Below are positions 16,264 to 28,630 of a DNA stretch of 64,000 nt, in pieces. The DNA comes from Chrysogorgia sp. JL179-B06. Its lineage: Eukaryota; Cnidaria; Anthozoa; Scleralcyonacea; Chrysogorgiidae. The stretch's first letter is position 1. Each line of letters begins with the position of its first letter. The stretch spans positions 966,501 to 1,030,500 of the forward strand of contig JAYKKM010000148.1 of assembly GCA_035772405.1 (NCBI GenBank), given 5' to 3'. The position numbers and the translations under genes are program-made. Below the pieces are notes generated by a model that saw only the letters and a list, made by a program, of their open reading frames with translations, did not search any database and was not told where the DNA came from.

Positions 16264-16352
16264 AAACGGAAAAAGTGTCTAGTTACCTAGAGAAAAAAGT
16301 TGAGACATGAAAAATGGAAAAGTGTGCTGGTAGCCCCACTTTCTATACTACT
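16136..16352. repeat. Large imperfect palindrome at right end of the element
   Basis: The arms 16136-16235 and 16249-16352 are inverted copies around a 13-base centre. Identity is near perfect for the inner 45 bases (GACACTTTTTCCGTTTTTGG on one arm) and falls outward, with small indels, to roughly 85-88% overall. Both outer ends begin with AGTAGT and share AAAGTGGGGCTA. The left arm is also the 5' coding region of polymerase copy 2. It could be a terminal hairpin, a fold-back produced during protein-primed replication, or two terminal repeats joined by deletion. Confidence 0.85.
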
Positions 16353-16422
16353 TGCGCACAGTCCTAGTTTTCCAACTGCGCGCCGGCTATAGTTCCTTAG
16401 GCATTTAAATTATTATCGTATT

Positions 16423-17485
16423 CAGGGCCGGATTAACGACTTCGTAGGCCCTATGCACTTAGCAGCATATCGTAGGCCCTAGGCACTTAGCAGCATATCG
16501 TAGGGCACTTATAGCAGCATATCGTAGGCCCCCAGTGACGACACATTCCTAGCGGGTTCGGGGCATGGTCCCCGGAAATTTTTTAATTTTATGCCTCTGA
16601 AATGGCATTTCGTGCATTCTGAGGGCACTTTTGAGGAAAATATAAAGGTCTTGAGACCTTTATATTAAATCTGCAACTGTCTGCTGGGTGTTGTCAAAAT
16701 CTCCAAAAACTACAAAACCGTGCAGCACGTATAATACTACAACGAAATAGCTCAAGAAATACGTTTCATATTTTAAATTGGGTGGATTTATCGACTCGGA
16801 GACAAATTCATAAATGTGTTTTGGTATTCAAGTGCCTGAATAATTTAGTCCCAGTATACTTAAGTGAATATTTTACAAGGAACTCCAATATTCATTCGTA
16901 TAATACCAGAAGGAAACACGACCTGCATCTACCAAAACCAAAACTTAATCTAGGCAAGAAGACCTTTAGATATTCTGGATCACTGCTTTATAACACTCTT
17001 CCAACTAAAATAAAAAATGCAGTGTCCTTATCTAATTTTAAGAATCTTATTCAAAGACATAGTTTTTAGTTTGGTGTTTTAGTTTTTAATGTTTAACCAA
17101 TATATAATTTGTAACAGTTAGGTTTTTATATGTAAATATTATACTACTTATTTGGTTGAACTAACTTTTATAACTTTTATAATTGTAATTATACTTAATT
17201 ATTTATATGCAGGGCCCCTATGGATACCAGTCATAGTGCTGAATGGGCTACCCTGCTAAAATAAAGTTTATTCATTCATATTCATTCATTCATTCATTCA
17301 TTCATCTGCTACTACTGTCGAAAGATGATCAGTTATAGAGGAAGATTATTTTTTTGCATCAAGGATTAGGTAGCCAACTAGCCAAGGTAGGGACAAAACT
17401 GAATCTTTACGACTTTACCTATTGCTGACCATCGTTTATAAAATATATAATAAACATATAATAATTTTCATAGGCTCCGGCCCTG
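16423..17485. mobile_element. hAT-like DNA element with a nested LINE 3' end
   Basis: The ends read CAGGGCCGGA and TCCGGCCCTG. The flanking octamers ATCGTATT and GCCGTATT agree in 6 of 8 bases, as expected for an old 8-bp hAT target duplication. Near the left end are three to four short tandem copies of a unit with CGTAGGCCCTA and CACTTAGCAGCATAT (16440-16530). A LINE fragment occupies the interior. It begins 70 bases right of the Polinton-like element. Confidence 0.45.
16760..17303 (+). mobile_element. 5'-truncated CR1/L2-like LINE, 3' end of ORF2
   Basis: The open frame 16782-17069 encodes the C-terminal tail of a non-LTR retrotransposon protein: VFKCLNNLVPVYLSEYF, HSYNTRRKHDLHLPKPK, and FRYSGSLLYNTLPTKIKN. 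It is followed by a 3' untranslated region with GGGCTACCCTGCTAAAATAA and a (TTCA)n tail at about 17267-17303. The catalytic RT domain is missing. It is a dead 3' fragment. Confidence 0.8.
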
Positions 17486-17766
17486 GCCGTATTGCGCAAT
17501 ATTTTGAATTCGCAATTTCTGACTATCGCTCGAACATTCGTGACAGGAATTTTGTAAGGAATGCGTTCGTGAAAGCAACAAATTCTATTAAAGAGAGATG
17601 ACACAAGAGGATGCAGTTGCTACAGTGTATTTTAGAAAAGTCAGATTTCTCCTCATAACTTAATCTTCCTAAACTGTTGAACGCTGCTGCCTAGGAAAAC
17701 CTGAAACTATTATTTTAAATCACACATGTGTTTATTCACGAAAACTTGTAACTCCTTTCTTTGTAG

Positions 17767-17901
17767 GAGCTGGACGCTTCGCTGACTGTTGACGACATTC
17801 ATGAAAACATCAAAGTTATCGTTGAAAATACTATAAACACTTCAGGGACTAAAGAGATTGAAACTCTTTGGCCTTCTGGCGTTAGTGAAGGCTTGTCTTG
17901 A
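17767..17901 (+). CDS. DTYMK: Last coding exon of a host thymidylate kinase (DTYMK-like)
   Basis: A splice acceptor (TTCTTTGTAG) is followed by an open phase-0 exon of 44 residues: ELDASLTVDDIHENIKVI, then ENTINTS and ETLWPSG, and a TGA stop. This matches the C-terminus of eukaryotic thymidylate kinase, where a DAS-x-S/T-[IV]-[ED]-x-[VI]-H-x-x-I block precedes the terminal ELW. The other two frames hit stops at once. An AATAAA signal sits at 17990-17995. No upstream exon was found between the element and this exon, so earlier exons would lie left of the window or the copy is partial. The enzyme converts TMP to TDP. Confidence 0.7.
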   Translation, partial: ELDASLTVDDIHENIKVIVENTINTSGTKEIETLWPSGVSEGLS

Positions 17902-19027
<1,126 letters not shown>

Positions 19028-19208
19028 TATCGCTCTATGACCTTTAGGTCATATTGAGCGCTCTACAGGATGAACCATTGTCGCTTCCGCATTGTGCGCA
19101 CGCTCACTGCTTCCAGTTTGAGCGCTCTGGCATGGTTTTTGATGTCCCACATTTTGTGTGCATCAAGGGTGACTGTAAATAGCAGTCATCTTCATCCTGC
19201 TCATCAGC

Positions 19209-19254
19209 ACTACACTGATGAGGCCCAAAAGGCCGAAACGGTACCGTCTGTAGT
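19209..19254 (+). ncRNA. Type I hammerhead ribozyme
   Basis: All parts of the catalytic fold are present in order. Stem I is ACTACA (19209-19214) pairing with TGTAGT (19249-19254). The core is CTGATGA (19215-19221). Stem II is GGCC/GGCC with a CAAAA loop (19222-19234), then GAAA (19235-19238). Stem III is CGG/CCG closed by TA, with the A-U pair next to it. Cleavage is predicted after C19248. The very short stem III is the form found in Penelope-like elements and retrozymes of animals, where it acts as a dimer. A repetitive leader (19025-19200) precedes it and a (TA) tract follows. Confidence 0.85.
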
Positions 19255-19275
19255 TATATATATATATATATATAT

Positions 19276-20096
<821 letters not shown>

Positions 20097-20103
20097 TAAA
20101 TCC

Positions 20104-20222
20104 TTAGAACCTGTAATTTGATCGAGTGAAATGCCAAATGTTACTTGTAATATACCCAGAATTTTATCCTGGCATTACCACCACTATATATACAGAACTC
20201 GTGATTAGGCTCTCGGCAATGG
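20104..20222. repeat. Family 1 repeat fragment
   Basis: The sequence ATCGAGTGAAATGCCAAAT, ATACCCAGAATTTTATCC and GGCATTACCACCA matches, in inverted order, the spacer of the units at 19276-19868. With them it forms a larger inverted structure around the TA tract. Confidence 0.65.
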
Positions 20223-21551
20223 AACAGTATCGAGCAAGAATCGGGTGCTACAATGTTATAATATTTCTGATGAATGAAGATAAAGAAAGTCCTTTTTAAG
20301 AGGTCAATTTTCAAAAAATGTAGCCTGTAATTTCATATACGTGTTTTTGGTCATTATGTTGAAATAATATGCTACAATATTTAAAAACCATCAAGGAAAC
20401 CAGTCTAAATTTGGCGACAATGCAGCTAAACAAATGTTATTCACTGCTATAATTTTTAAATACATTAAAGATATTTATAACTGGAATCCGACTTACTTAA
20501 ACTATATTTTATGTCATGGTAATTGTTTGTATTGTATAGTATTAAAGGTTCTGTAAAAAATATTTTTTGTTAGCAGATGTTCCTAACAGTAACATGGTAT
20601 CAATATATGAGAAAATATATGCCTTAACCTATAGTGAATCATTAACTGGTGAATTGTTTATGACATGTGATGTATGTTTGTCTTAAACTAAATGCATTTA
20701 CAAATTTATTTTCTGATGGAGAAAGAAATTCTGTAACACTGTGGTGTGGCAGTGTTCAAAATACCAAGGGACTTATGGAATGTTGTCTTCGATTATGGCT
20801 ATCAGCAAGTAATAACTGAATTAGATTGAACATCTTCTATTTCACGATCACTATAGTTAACAGCTATGTGCGGATTTTTTATTTGACTCACCTCGTAATA
20901 TGGCAAAATAGAGCGGTTTTGTGCATCTGCATCTTTACCAAAATATCTTCGTATCCTTGGATTTCTTCACTAAATTGTACTGGATTGACTGTGCAATTTG
21001 CTTAACCCTATTCACAACCCCCATGTTAATTACCATGCATTTATTGTCTATGTTTCTCTCCAATTTTTCCCAAAAATAATGAACAAAACGAATGGCTAGT
21101 CCCATTATGCTAAACACAATATATAGTGTCTGATACTAGCACTCTAAATATTCAATTCTGATCCCCACCTATGCAAATATTTTCTTATAAAAATTTACAA
21201 ATATGCTATATATACAACAAAAATCACACAACATTTGCTACATTAGGTCTTGTTACATTGCCGACTTTTGTACCGATCGAGCGAGTAACACATTTCCAAC
21301 TCTCCAGTAGCGGTAGACACATGCATGCATCGTCATGTGCCTATTTTTAAACTTGGCACCACACATCCCCATGAACGAACGTTTTTCTTTTATAAATTTC
21401 CTATACAAGTTTTTTTGTTATTTTAGTTTGCGAGGAATTTTATTATTAGCTCATGCACTTAATTTCATTCCTTTCAAGTTTTTGTTTCTTACCGCTTTAC
21501 TATCCCATAATCCCCTTGAATATTGGACCTGTTATTGCACCCTTGACTATA
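20223..21551. other. No feature seen
   Basis: AT-rich sequence with only short, unsupported frames. No repeat family or RNA gene was recognised. Confidence 0.4.
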
Positions 21552-21559
21552 GTTCTCCC

Positions 21560-21944
21560 CAGTGTTTCCACTTTGCAGGAAATTTCCTGATTTTAAGGAA
21601 ATTCTGACTTGAAAAGGAAATGATCAGGATGAGGTAAAATCTCAGGAAATCGAGAAAATGTTTTGGAAATGTGAAATTTTTAGTCTAGTCATGTGAACTT
21701 TCAGCTTTTCTTCAGTTGATTTCCCCCGAGCCGCAAATTCAATCGACATTTGCTAATTTTTATCGTATTCATCGTATTTCAACTATTGTTGAAAACAATT
21801 TGGGTGGGTATGACGTCATGACCACGATTCTCTTGTAGTAATATCACGTTTCGTGTGAAGGAAATTTGAAGGAAATCTGAATAAAAATATCAGGAAATTT
21901 CAGAGCATGAGAGGGAAATCTTGATTTCAGTTGTGGAAGCACTG
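21560..21944. mobile_element. hAT-like MITE with 8-bp target duplication
   Basis: The ends are CAGTGTTTCCAC and GTGGAAGCACTG. The octamer GTTCTCCC flanks both sides exactly (21552-21559 and 21945-21952). The interior is rich in GGAAAT motifs and has no transposase frame, so it is non-autonomous. Confidence 0.8.
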
Positions 21945-22140
21945 GTTCTCCCTCCTACTCAGTCTGTTTGCTGATGGACTGTAAAAACAGCAAATGATTT
22001 AACTTTTCGCATCTCATTAATTATAAGTTTTTTTTATCTCCCGTGTATTTGATTTTTTTTATCTCCCGTACATTCGATTGGCTACTTTTTATTGTGACAC
22101 CCTTTCGGCATATATATAAGCCCTATATTTATTTTATTTC

Positions 22141-22190
22141 ATCTCGTCTTGATGAAGGGCTTCGCTCGAAACGTCAGTATTTCGTTACGA
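22141..22190 (+). other. Degenerate hammerhead-like sequence
   Basis: GTCTTGATGAAGGGCTTCG, then CTCGAAACGTC, resembles a hammerhead core with an extra T inside CTGATGA and a poor stem II. It is unlikely to cleave. It may be a relic of a Penelope-like terminal repeat. Confidence 0.4.
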
Positions 22191-22499
22191 AAAATCTCGG
22201 CAGTTCACCACATTTTCACTTTGCTATATTTCGATTTAATCATTTTAAGAGTTCTTATAATCCAAGTTACTGTATCCCACTGTACAGAAGTGTAATATTT
22301 TGTATACAGGTCATATGATTGATCAAAAACAACTTCAAATATATATAAAGCATATTTTAGGCCAAATTAGTCAGTGATACTGTGTAGCAAATTCCAAATA
22401 AAAAAATAATTTACCAGTACCATTTCACAATAAACTGCGGATTGTCTCTCTCTCCCCAAATCATCGATTGAAACAGGTACTATAGATAAGGTTAAGACA

Positions 22500-23160
22500 T
22501 AAAACTATCAAACGTGTGCTCGGAGATTTAGTGTACGAAAAACTTGGGATGATCATATTAATGAAAAGATTCAAAGAATCACACTTGGTTTCTCTATATC
22601 AATCACTCATAATTCCTTATTTTGATTATTGTAGTCTGGTATGGGGAAATTGGCTGTGGCACCATATGTCCATATTAAGAAATAAGCTCCAAACATTACA
22701 ATAGATCTAGGCTAGGATAATTACAAGATCTGGATATGAGATTAGATCAATATAAATTTTATCTTCTCTAAATTGGTGCGACCTCGAAATTAGGAGAAAA
22801 CGACAAAAAGCCACCTTAATGTATAAGATTATTAATGGCATTGCCCCAAGTTATTTGACTGAAATGTTTGCACATGTAAATGAGACACACGATCATGATC
22901 CACCAGCCTTAAAATACCATTTCCTCAATCGGAGTATTTAATGCGCGGTCTATCATACAGTGGTGCTGTCTTATGGAATGGTCAGCCATCGATGTTTAAA
23001 TATTACTTGCTCATTAAATAATTTTAATAATCTAATTAGTAATTATAATTTTTGACTTTAATTTTTAACCTATTGATATTTTCTTTCTTTGTATATATAT
23101 ATATATATAATTTTCAATCTATGGCTTTCTTGAAAAGCAATTTGTAATTGAAGAAACTAC
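22500..23160 (+). mobile_element. Decayed LINE reverse transcriptase C-terminus
   Basis: Broken frames encode SLYQSLIIPYFDYCSLVWGN, NKLQTLQ, RKRQKATLMYKIINGIAPSY and LTEMFAHVNETH, the post-catalytic region of a CR1/L2-like ORF2. There are in-frame stops and shifts. The 3' end grades into a short TA tract. Confidence 0.75.
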
Positions 23161-23299
23161 CGTATAGTTTAATAAAATTGTTTCTCTTTCTGAAAATTGT
23201 TTTGACCGAGCAAATTTACAAGGCTTCGAAGAAGGCTTCCTCAGCTATTGGAGGTCATATATGTGAAAGTCAGAGCCTTTGTTAACAAGGAAACGACAG

Positions 23300-24290
23300 T
23301 CATTATAAGTCTTTCATTCAACTTTCGATTATTCCGATATTGTGTGGGATAAACGCCATTAACATAAGCAACTCGGCTGCTCGAATTATTAATCAAGTAG
23401 GCCAGTAAGAGAAGAGCTAATTGGATGGGAGACTCTTGCTTCCACTTCCAGACGCTTGAAATATAAAGCTATAATGATATATAAATTTCTGAATGGTTTG
23501 GCACCATCTAGCCTCCTCCGCAGGCAGCTCTGTGGCTTCTTTTTTCCGAGTCAAATCGCTTCCAAGGCTGTGCGAGCAATATTTTGGCTGGGATTGCAGG
23601 GAAGTATAGGGATTGTGAAGGGATTGGTCGAGGGGACAGCAGGGGATTGGAGCAACCTCGTTCCCAGGGCATTTTGCCTCCACGGTGGAAGGTCGGCGAA
23701 AATTGCCCTGGGATCGGCTGGTCATGACACCCAGAATTTTGACGGAGGGTTATAGGGTTAGAAAATCCATTAGGCGGCGGTTTAGGGTTAGGATCTTTGT
23801 TGTGTTGGGGTTGGGTTCTAACATTGAATTAACGATTATCCTTAATTCTGAGCGATTTCAAAATTAAGGATAATCGTGAATCTCAGGTGAGAGGACAACC
23901 TGGAGAATTTCCTCTCCCTTCTCTTAATTTTCGCCTCGCCCCCGTCCTTCCCCTGGCGCATTTCTCTGCCTCGGCCAAAAATGGCCAAAACAACCTTTGA
24001 AGCTATTTGACTCGGGAAAAAGAAGCCACAGAGTTGCCTGCGGAGGAGGCTAAACTTCACTGAGATATGATCTCAGAGAAAAAGGTACTAATGGTGTATT
24101 GCCTAAACCTAAAACCGAATATTTGAAAAAGAGTTTCAAGTTTTCTCGAGCAAAATTGTGAAATGATTTACCAATGATTACTAAATTGCAAAATACGTTG
24201 GCATCATTCAAACGTGAACTATCAACTTTCTTTTTCTAGTTGACTGTCGGTTGTATCTTGAAAATAGTTTTTAATATATTGTATTAATTT
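23300..24290 (+). mobile_element. Second decayed LINE 3' region, split by a MITE
   Basis: Left part: WETLASTSRRLKYKAIMIYK then FLNGLAPS up to 23508. Right part after 24052: LPKPKTEYLKKSFKFSRAKL then NDLPMITKLQNTLASFKREL. The two halves join as one LINE tail of the same clade as the fragment at 22500. The intervening 544 bases are a separate element. Confidence 0.75.
23509..24052. mobile_element. TAGCCTCC-family inverted-repeat element, 544-bp form
   Basis: Terminal inverted repeats begin TAGCCTCCTCCGCAGGCA and end with the complement GAGTTGCCTGCGGAGGAGGC TA. It shares GGCTTCTTTTTTCCGAGTCA with the copies at 39721-39846 and 56564-56702. No target duplication is visible here. The interior holds TTAGGGTTAG-like runs and no transposase. 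Confidence 0.75.
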
Positions 24291-24655
24291 TGTTCGGCTC
24301 TTACGAAAAGCAATTATGTAAATTCATAGGATTGGCGAACTGAAATAAATAACCAGCGCCGTTAATCGTGTTCTACTATGAGGAATGTAAATAGTGAATC
24401 ATGATTGGTCGCCTAGAAAATTTAGTTAATACGAGATATTCAATTGGTTAAGAACTGCTTCCGTTTTCAATGTTTGTCAGCCGCCTCAACGTATTCTTTA
24501 CAAACGAGACTATTAAAGAATTTGCTAATACTTTCAAAGGCTGACTGTTTATAGTCGGCATTATTTTTGTTCGAGGATGATCAAACAGTCTCGGCTCCAG
24601 GCTAGCCCGGCGCTTGCCGGGATCCCGCTAACTAGTTCATTTCCCTTTACGCTTT

Positions 24656-25305
24656 GACTTGTTTATATGACAACCGGGCTGGCCCGGTGAGCCGAGATCG
24701 CGGCTCTTGCTTGCCGAGATCCCGGTTAAACCGCGCAAGCCCGGCTGACTCACGTGACAATTGACAGATATGAGCATGCGTTTTATGCACGTTCTGTTGT
24801 GAAATTGTGATCGCGAACATCGCCAGCTGATATAAAGTGAAATGTCTGGCGATACGCGTAGAAAAAGTAAAGAAAAAAAACAGACGAAACAATTTCGATG
24901 GAGTCCGGAGATGGTGGAAAACCTGTTGAAGTGTTTAGATGCATATAAAATGGAAATGATGTACAAGAATATTGATTTTCAGTTTTCGTCAAGCATTCTT
25001 CCATCAAACAAATTCTGCCACCACCGTGATCCGTTCTACCAGGCTTGACCCAACAACTTCGGTGCTTTCTTCGTTTGAATTTCGTGAGTATCAGCAAGCT
25101 ATGAAGTTGCATTAAAATACACAAAGACTGCAAAAAGCATGATATTACGACGAGTTTGAATCTGGAGGGCTCCATGTTTTTATTTCGTATATCCGCGCCA
25201 AAACAACCAGCCAAATCGCGACCGGGCTGCCTTGATGTAAAACCGGGCTGGAATGCAGCACGGCTAGCCCGGAGCCGGACTAGCCCGGATCATATAAACA
25301 GGGCC
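24656..25305. mobile_element. DNA element with CCGGGCTAGCCCGG-rich ends and a SANT/Myb-like fragment
   Basis: The left end TTGTTTATATGAC then AACCGGGCTGG is inverted on the right as AGCCCGGATCATATAAACA. A plus-strand frame at 24842-25048 encodes QFRWSPEMVENLLKCLDAYK, then MMYKNIDF. This resembles a Myb/SANT-type DNA-binding helix set of the kind carried by several eukaryotic transposons. Only this N-terminal exon-like piece remains; no catalytic domain follows. Confidence 0.5.
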
Positions 25306-25516
25306 TAAGAGATGTGGGACTAATCGAATTGTTAATCATACGATATTTACAGGTAGCCGTCGAGTGCCGAAAGGCGTTACTCTGTTTCGTTTAATTTAGC
25401 TTTTCAGTTTGTCCTATTTGTCTATTAGAACTAAGTTTGCTCTTGATATGAGTTCTTAAACTTTTAGTGAATACTCCGCGTTAGTTGTTATAGGCATTGC
25501 GAACAATTGGCATAAA

Positions 25517-25877
25517 TTACAGAGCATGCACGGTACACGGGATGAAAACGTCTCGGTACACCGGGATCGGTCTCGGGTGACCGGGATGCGTGAAAATGTT
25601 GATAATAATTGATAATAATTTCTCAATGAAACAAAAAATAATTTTATTCGCATAAAAAGCATCCCAACGAATGTTTTTTTCATTTTGTCACTTTTTGGAT
25701 ATTTTACCGGGTTCAGACTATACGTTTTAAATTTCAATTCACTTCATCCCGGTAATGTTGCGTTTATATGGTAAAAATCTGTCCCGGTGTACCGGGATTT
25801 CGGTTGCTTCAACCGGGATCCCGGTCAAGCGCGATGTCCCGGTCTCCGGGTGTACGGTAAAATTGCCCTGCTAAAAT
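25517..25877. mobile_element. Degenerate inverted-repeat element rich in CCGGGA
   Basis: The left end GCACGGTACACGGGATG and right end TCTCCGGGTGTACGGTAAAA are inverted, diverged copies. Inside, CCCGGTGTACCGGGAT-like blocks repeat. No coding capacity or clean target duplication is seen. Confidence 0.5.
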
Positions 25878-26315
25878 CTTTTGGTGCCCGAAATGTATAA
25901 ATGGAGCCTGCCTCAATCTAGATGCATTTGAATTAATATCCTATTGTCAGTCTGGTATGTGATGACAAACTGGCAATACATAGAGTTAACAATAGATATT
26001 AATTTATAGCAAGACCCACTAGGCATTCAGCCGTCTCCATGAAACACAACTACAGCCCGCGCGTTTCCGGTTTCCTAATAGCATAAGTACGCATGAACAG
26101 CTGCACAACCGCTGCGTGCGCGGACTAAGGTCACTTTAGTATAACATACAGAATTGGGCAACACCCGTTTGTAAAATCTCGTATAGATGAAGCCCATAGG
26201 TAGATTACCTTAAGTAGCTTCTCTCCTAGCCTCCGACTGCACTGCCCTGCAAGATCTCTGATTGTCCATTTGCCCTGCCAATTGGGTTTTCTAGTATTTT
26301 GCGGGGTGTCACACC

Positions 26316-26343
26316 CCCCCCCCCCCCACACACACACACACCC
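26316..26343. repeat. Poly-C and (CA)n tract
   Basis: A run of about 16 C residues is followed by CA repeats and more C. It is a simple low-complexity tract. Confidence 0.9.
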
Positions 26344-26433
26344 CCTCGAGTTTCGCCCCTGCCGGTCTCCATATAAACACAACTGCGAAAATAACAGTAA
26401 ATTATATACAAGCCGGTGTACCGGGACGTCCTT

Positions 26434-26732
26434 TTAAGACTTAAAATGTATGTATTCCAACACTCGAAATTTTCCTTCACCATAAATCCTTTCAACATGT
26501 AGTTTGATCGAGTGAAATGCCAAATATTACCTATAATATACCCAGAATCTTATCCCGGCATTACCACCATATATACAGAACTCGTGACTAGGCTCTCGGA
26601 AGGCCGCTAAGTTGCATTTTTCGCAACTGGTCCCGGTTTGGTCTTAAAATGTATGTATTCCAATACTCGAAATTTTCCTTCACCATAAATCCTTTCAACA
26701 TGTAGTTTGATCGAGTGAAATGCCAAATATTA

Positions 26733-26736
<4 letters not shown>
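26434..26736. mobile_element. Family 1 foldback/SINE repeat, tandem pair lacking the tRNA module
   Basis: CTTAAAATGTATGTATTCCA occurs near 26440 and again near 26641, each time followed by the CACTCGAAATTTTCCTTCAC arm and ATCCTTTCAACATGTAG. The spacing is about 201 bases, against 356 in the copy at 19276, because the tRNA-like part is deleted (junction near 26600). A (TA)n tract follows at 26737-26820. Confidence 0.7.
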
Positions 26737-26823
<87 letters not shown>

Positions 26824-26829
26824 AGTATT

Positions 26830-28620
26830 GAGTATTTTCTGCGTATAATATTTTCTAATTTCTTTTTTCCACTTGGTCAGTAGCGATTAGCGATCTATTG
26901 ATATCTATCACTTAATTTGAATGTAAAGGGCGAGGGGCTGGGCACAAGACTGTTTCTCGCCGCAGGACCAAATGAACGCAGGCTCTGTCCTGGGAACGAG
27001 ATTGTGTTTTTAAATATGCCGTGCGTGATGCCAAACTCAACTAGAGTAAAAATTAAATCCGGTATATATAAAGTGGTTTCTATAATATTGTTAATTTCTT
27101 TCATAATCGATAATGCATTTAGAATTACTTTTATGATCAATAACGTTTGTAGTTAAAGAACTTCAGTAAAACCAATATTTACTACGACAATTAGCCCTCA
27201 TTGGCTATGAATGTCAACTCAAACTTCGTCCTCGTTAACCATCAATTCATCGTAAACTCAGGCTCGATGTCTAATTGTTAATTACTAGAAACTTACTAGA
27301 CTAATGCAAATGCTGCAATCTGATTGGCTACGCTATCTCAGAGCCAGTAGTGATCAATTATAGTGAGTAGCAGCGAGTGACGCGTAGGCGAGTTTTGCGC
27401 CCAAAACAACGCTTTTAATATGGCTCGTTTTTCGAAATGACTTTGAAGATATAACGAATTGAAAGGGCTAATTTTATTGTTAAATTCATAATTATTTCTG
27501 ATACATAATAAGAGGGTTAGAGTACATTCAGTGATTCAGGATCCGAAGTCGTCGCTGATCACGTCTCAGGTCTTATTTTAGGTATTGCGCAACACATTTT
27601 GTTTTGTTTGATTAGAAGTTCTATACAAATTATAGAACAATTCAACAATGTTTATATATTCATTGAATCATGAGGTTTACATTTGAAAACAAATGTCATA
27701 TTTATAACTGCGTTTTGTCATTTTATGTACTCGCGGCGAAGTCGTTTTGCGCAATCGAAAAGTGAACTACAAGCATTATTCTTTTTAATGTTTTCTTATT
27801 CTCGCTCTGCATGTTATTGGATTTTGAAACTTGTGATATTTTTTGTGTCAAGACAAGTTGAAAGCGAATAAAAGAATTTTTATTATTGAGAGAATGCCTG
27901 TGATGGATTATCACCTCTACAAGACGTCGTTCACCACAGAATACCGCGAACTTGGCATTAAAGGTTTAATCAAAGCTACGTCCATCCGTGGTCCATCAAT
28001 TGAGCTTAGGTTTCCGATTATATTTCGAGACAAATCTCACTTTGTTAGCGACGTCGCATTTTAAATCGTTATATATTATTACTGAGTAATGACACCAGAT
28101 CTATTTTTGTATATATTAAATGTGTTTCATCCGATCTCGATACCATCAGACAATGAACAACAGACTTACTAAAACACCCAAAATGGACGATATATTTCTC
28201 AAGGATTTCAAATGCATCAGAAAAGTACATATAAATCATGTTTATCGTGCGATTCAATTACGATCATTTTGTTTTCCCGTAATAGTATTTCCCTACTTCA
28301 AAACAATTACTCTGCAAAGTGTCATTGATACGTGCAATTGGTAACAAATCATGTTGTTGTGTCTTAGCTATCTTTAATACATTGATGCAGGTGTTGACCT
28401 AATACACATTTCTAAATTACAAACTAGGTGATCTATGTGGGTAAATTTATGGAAAAATAATTCGTTAAGCAGTGCAATATACAAGTGAATAAAAAGCTAT
28501 AATTTCTAACGACATAAACACGAATCATAGAAAATAAAACGCATAATAGAGCGTCGTTTTAGACTAAAATAAATAATCTACAAATATTTAGGCAGTCTCT
28601 ATCGTTCATAATGGAACTAA
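26830..28620. other. No gene seen; downstream flank of Zic
   Basis: AT-rich DNA with scattered short frames that lack domain signatures or codon bias. Part of it is probably the Zic 3' untranslated region and spacer. Confidence 0.4.
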
Positions 28621-28630
28621 CGCGTTCGTA

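Larger units (their letters stand above)
1..16352. mobile_element. Polinton/Maverick-like (adintovirus-like) integrated element, left end outside window
   Basis: This block is intronless and gene-dense, and it is bounded on the right by repeat-rich host DNA. It combines the two Polinton hallmarks, a retroviral-type integrase (N-terminus only in view) and protein-primed family B DNA polymerase, with a viral-type thymidine kinase, a Bro-N protein and candidate virion proteins. Genes run in divergent blocks with gaps of a few bases. The right limit is set at the end of a terminal-like motif (AGTAGTATAG then AAGTGGGGCT, read on the minus strand) at 16352. A similar motif at 11934-11953 could be the real right end of the main element, making 11954-16352 a second partial element. 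The left terminus and any target duplication are outside the window, so this choice stays open. Confidence 0.85.

Noticed and set aside
22141..22190. Second working hammerhead ribozyme
   Set aside because: An extra T disrupts CTGATGA and stem II is poor, so I list it only as a relic.
24637..25214. Minus-strand frames of 81-143 residues
   Set aside because: They overlap the inverted-repeat element and lack any recognisable domain; only the SANT-like plus-strand piece has support.
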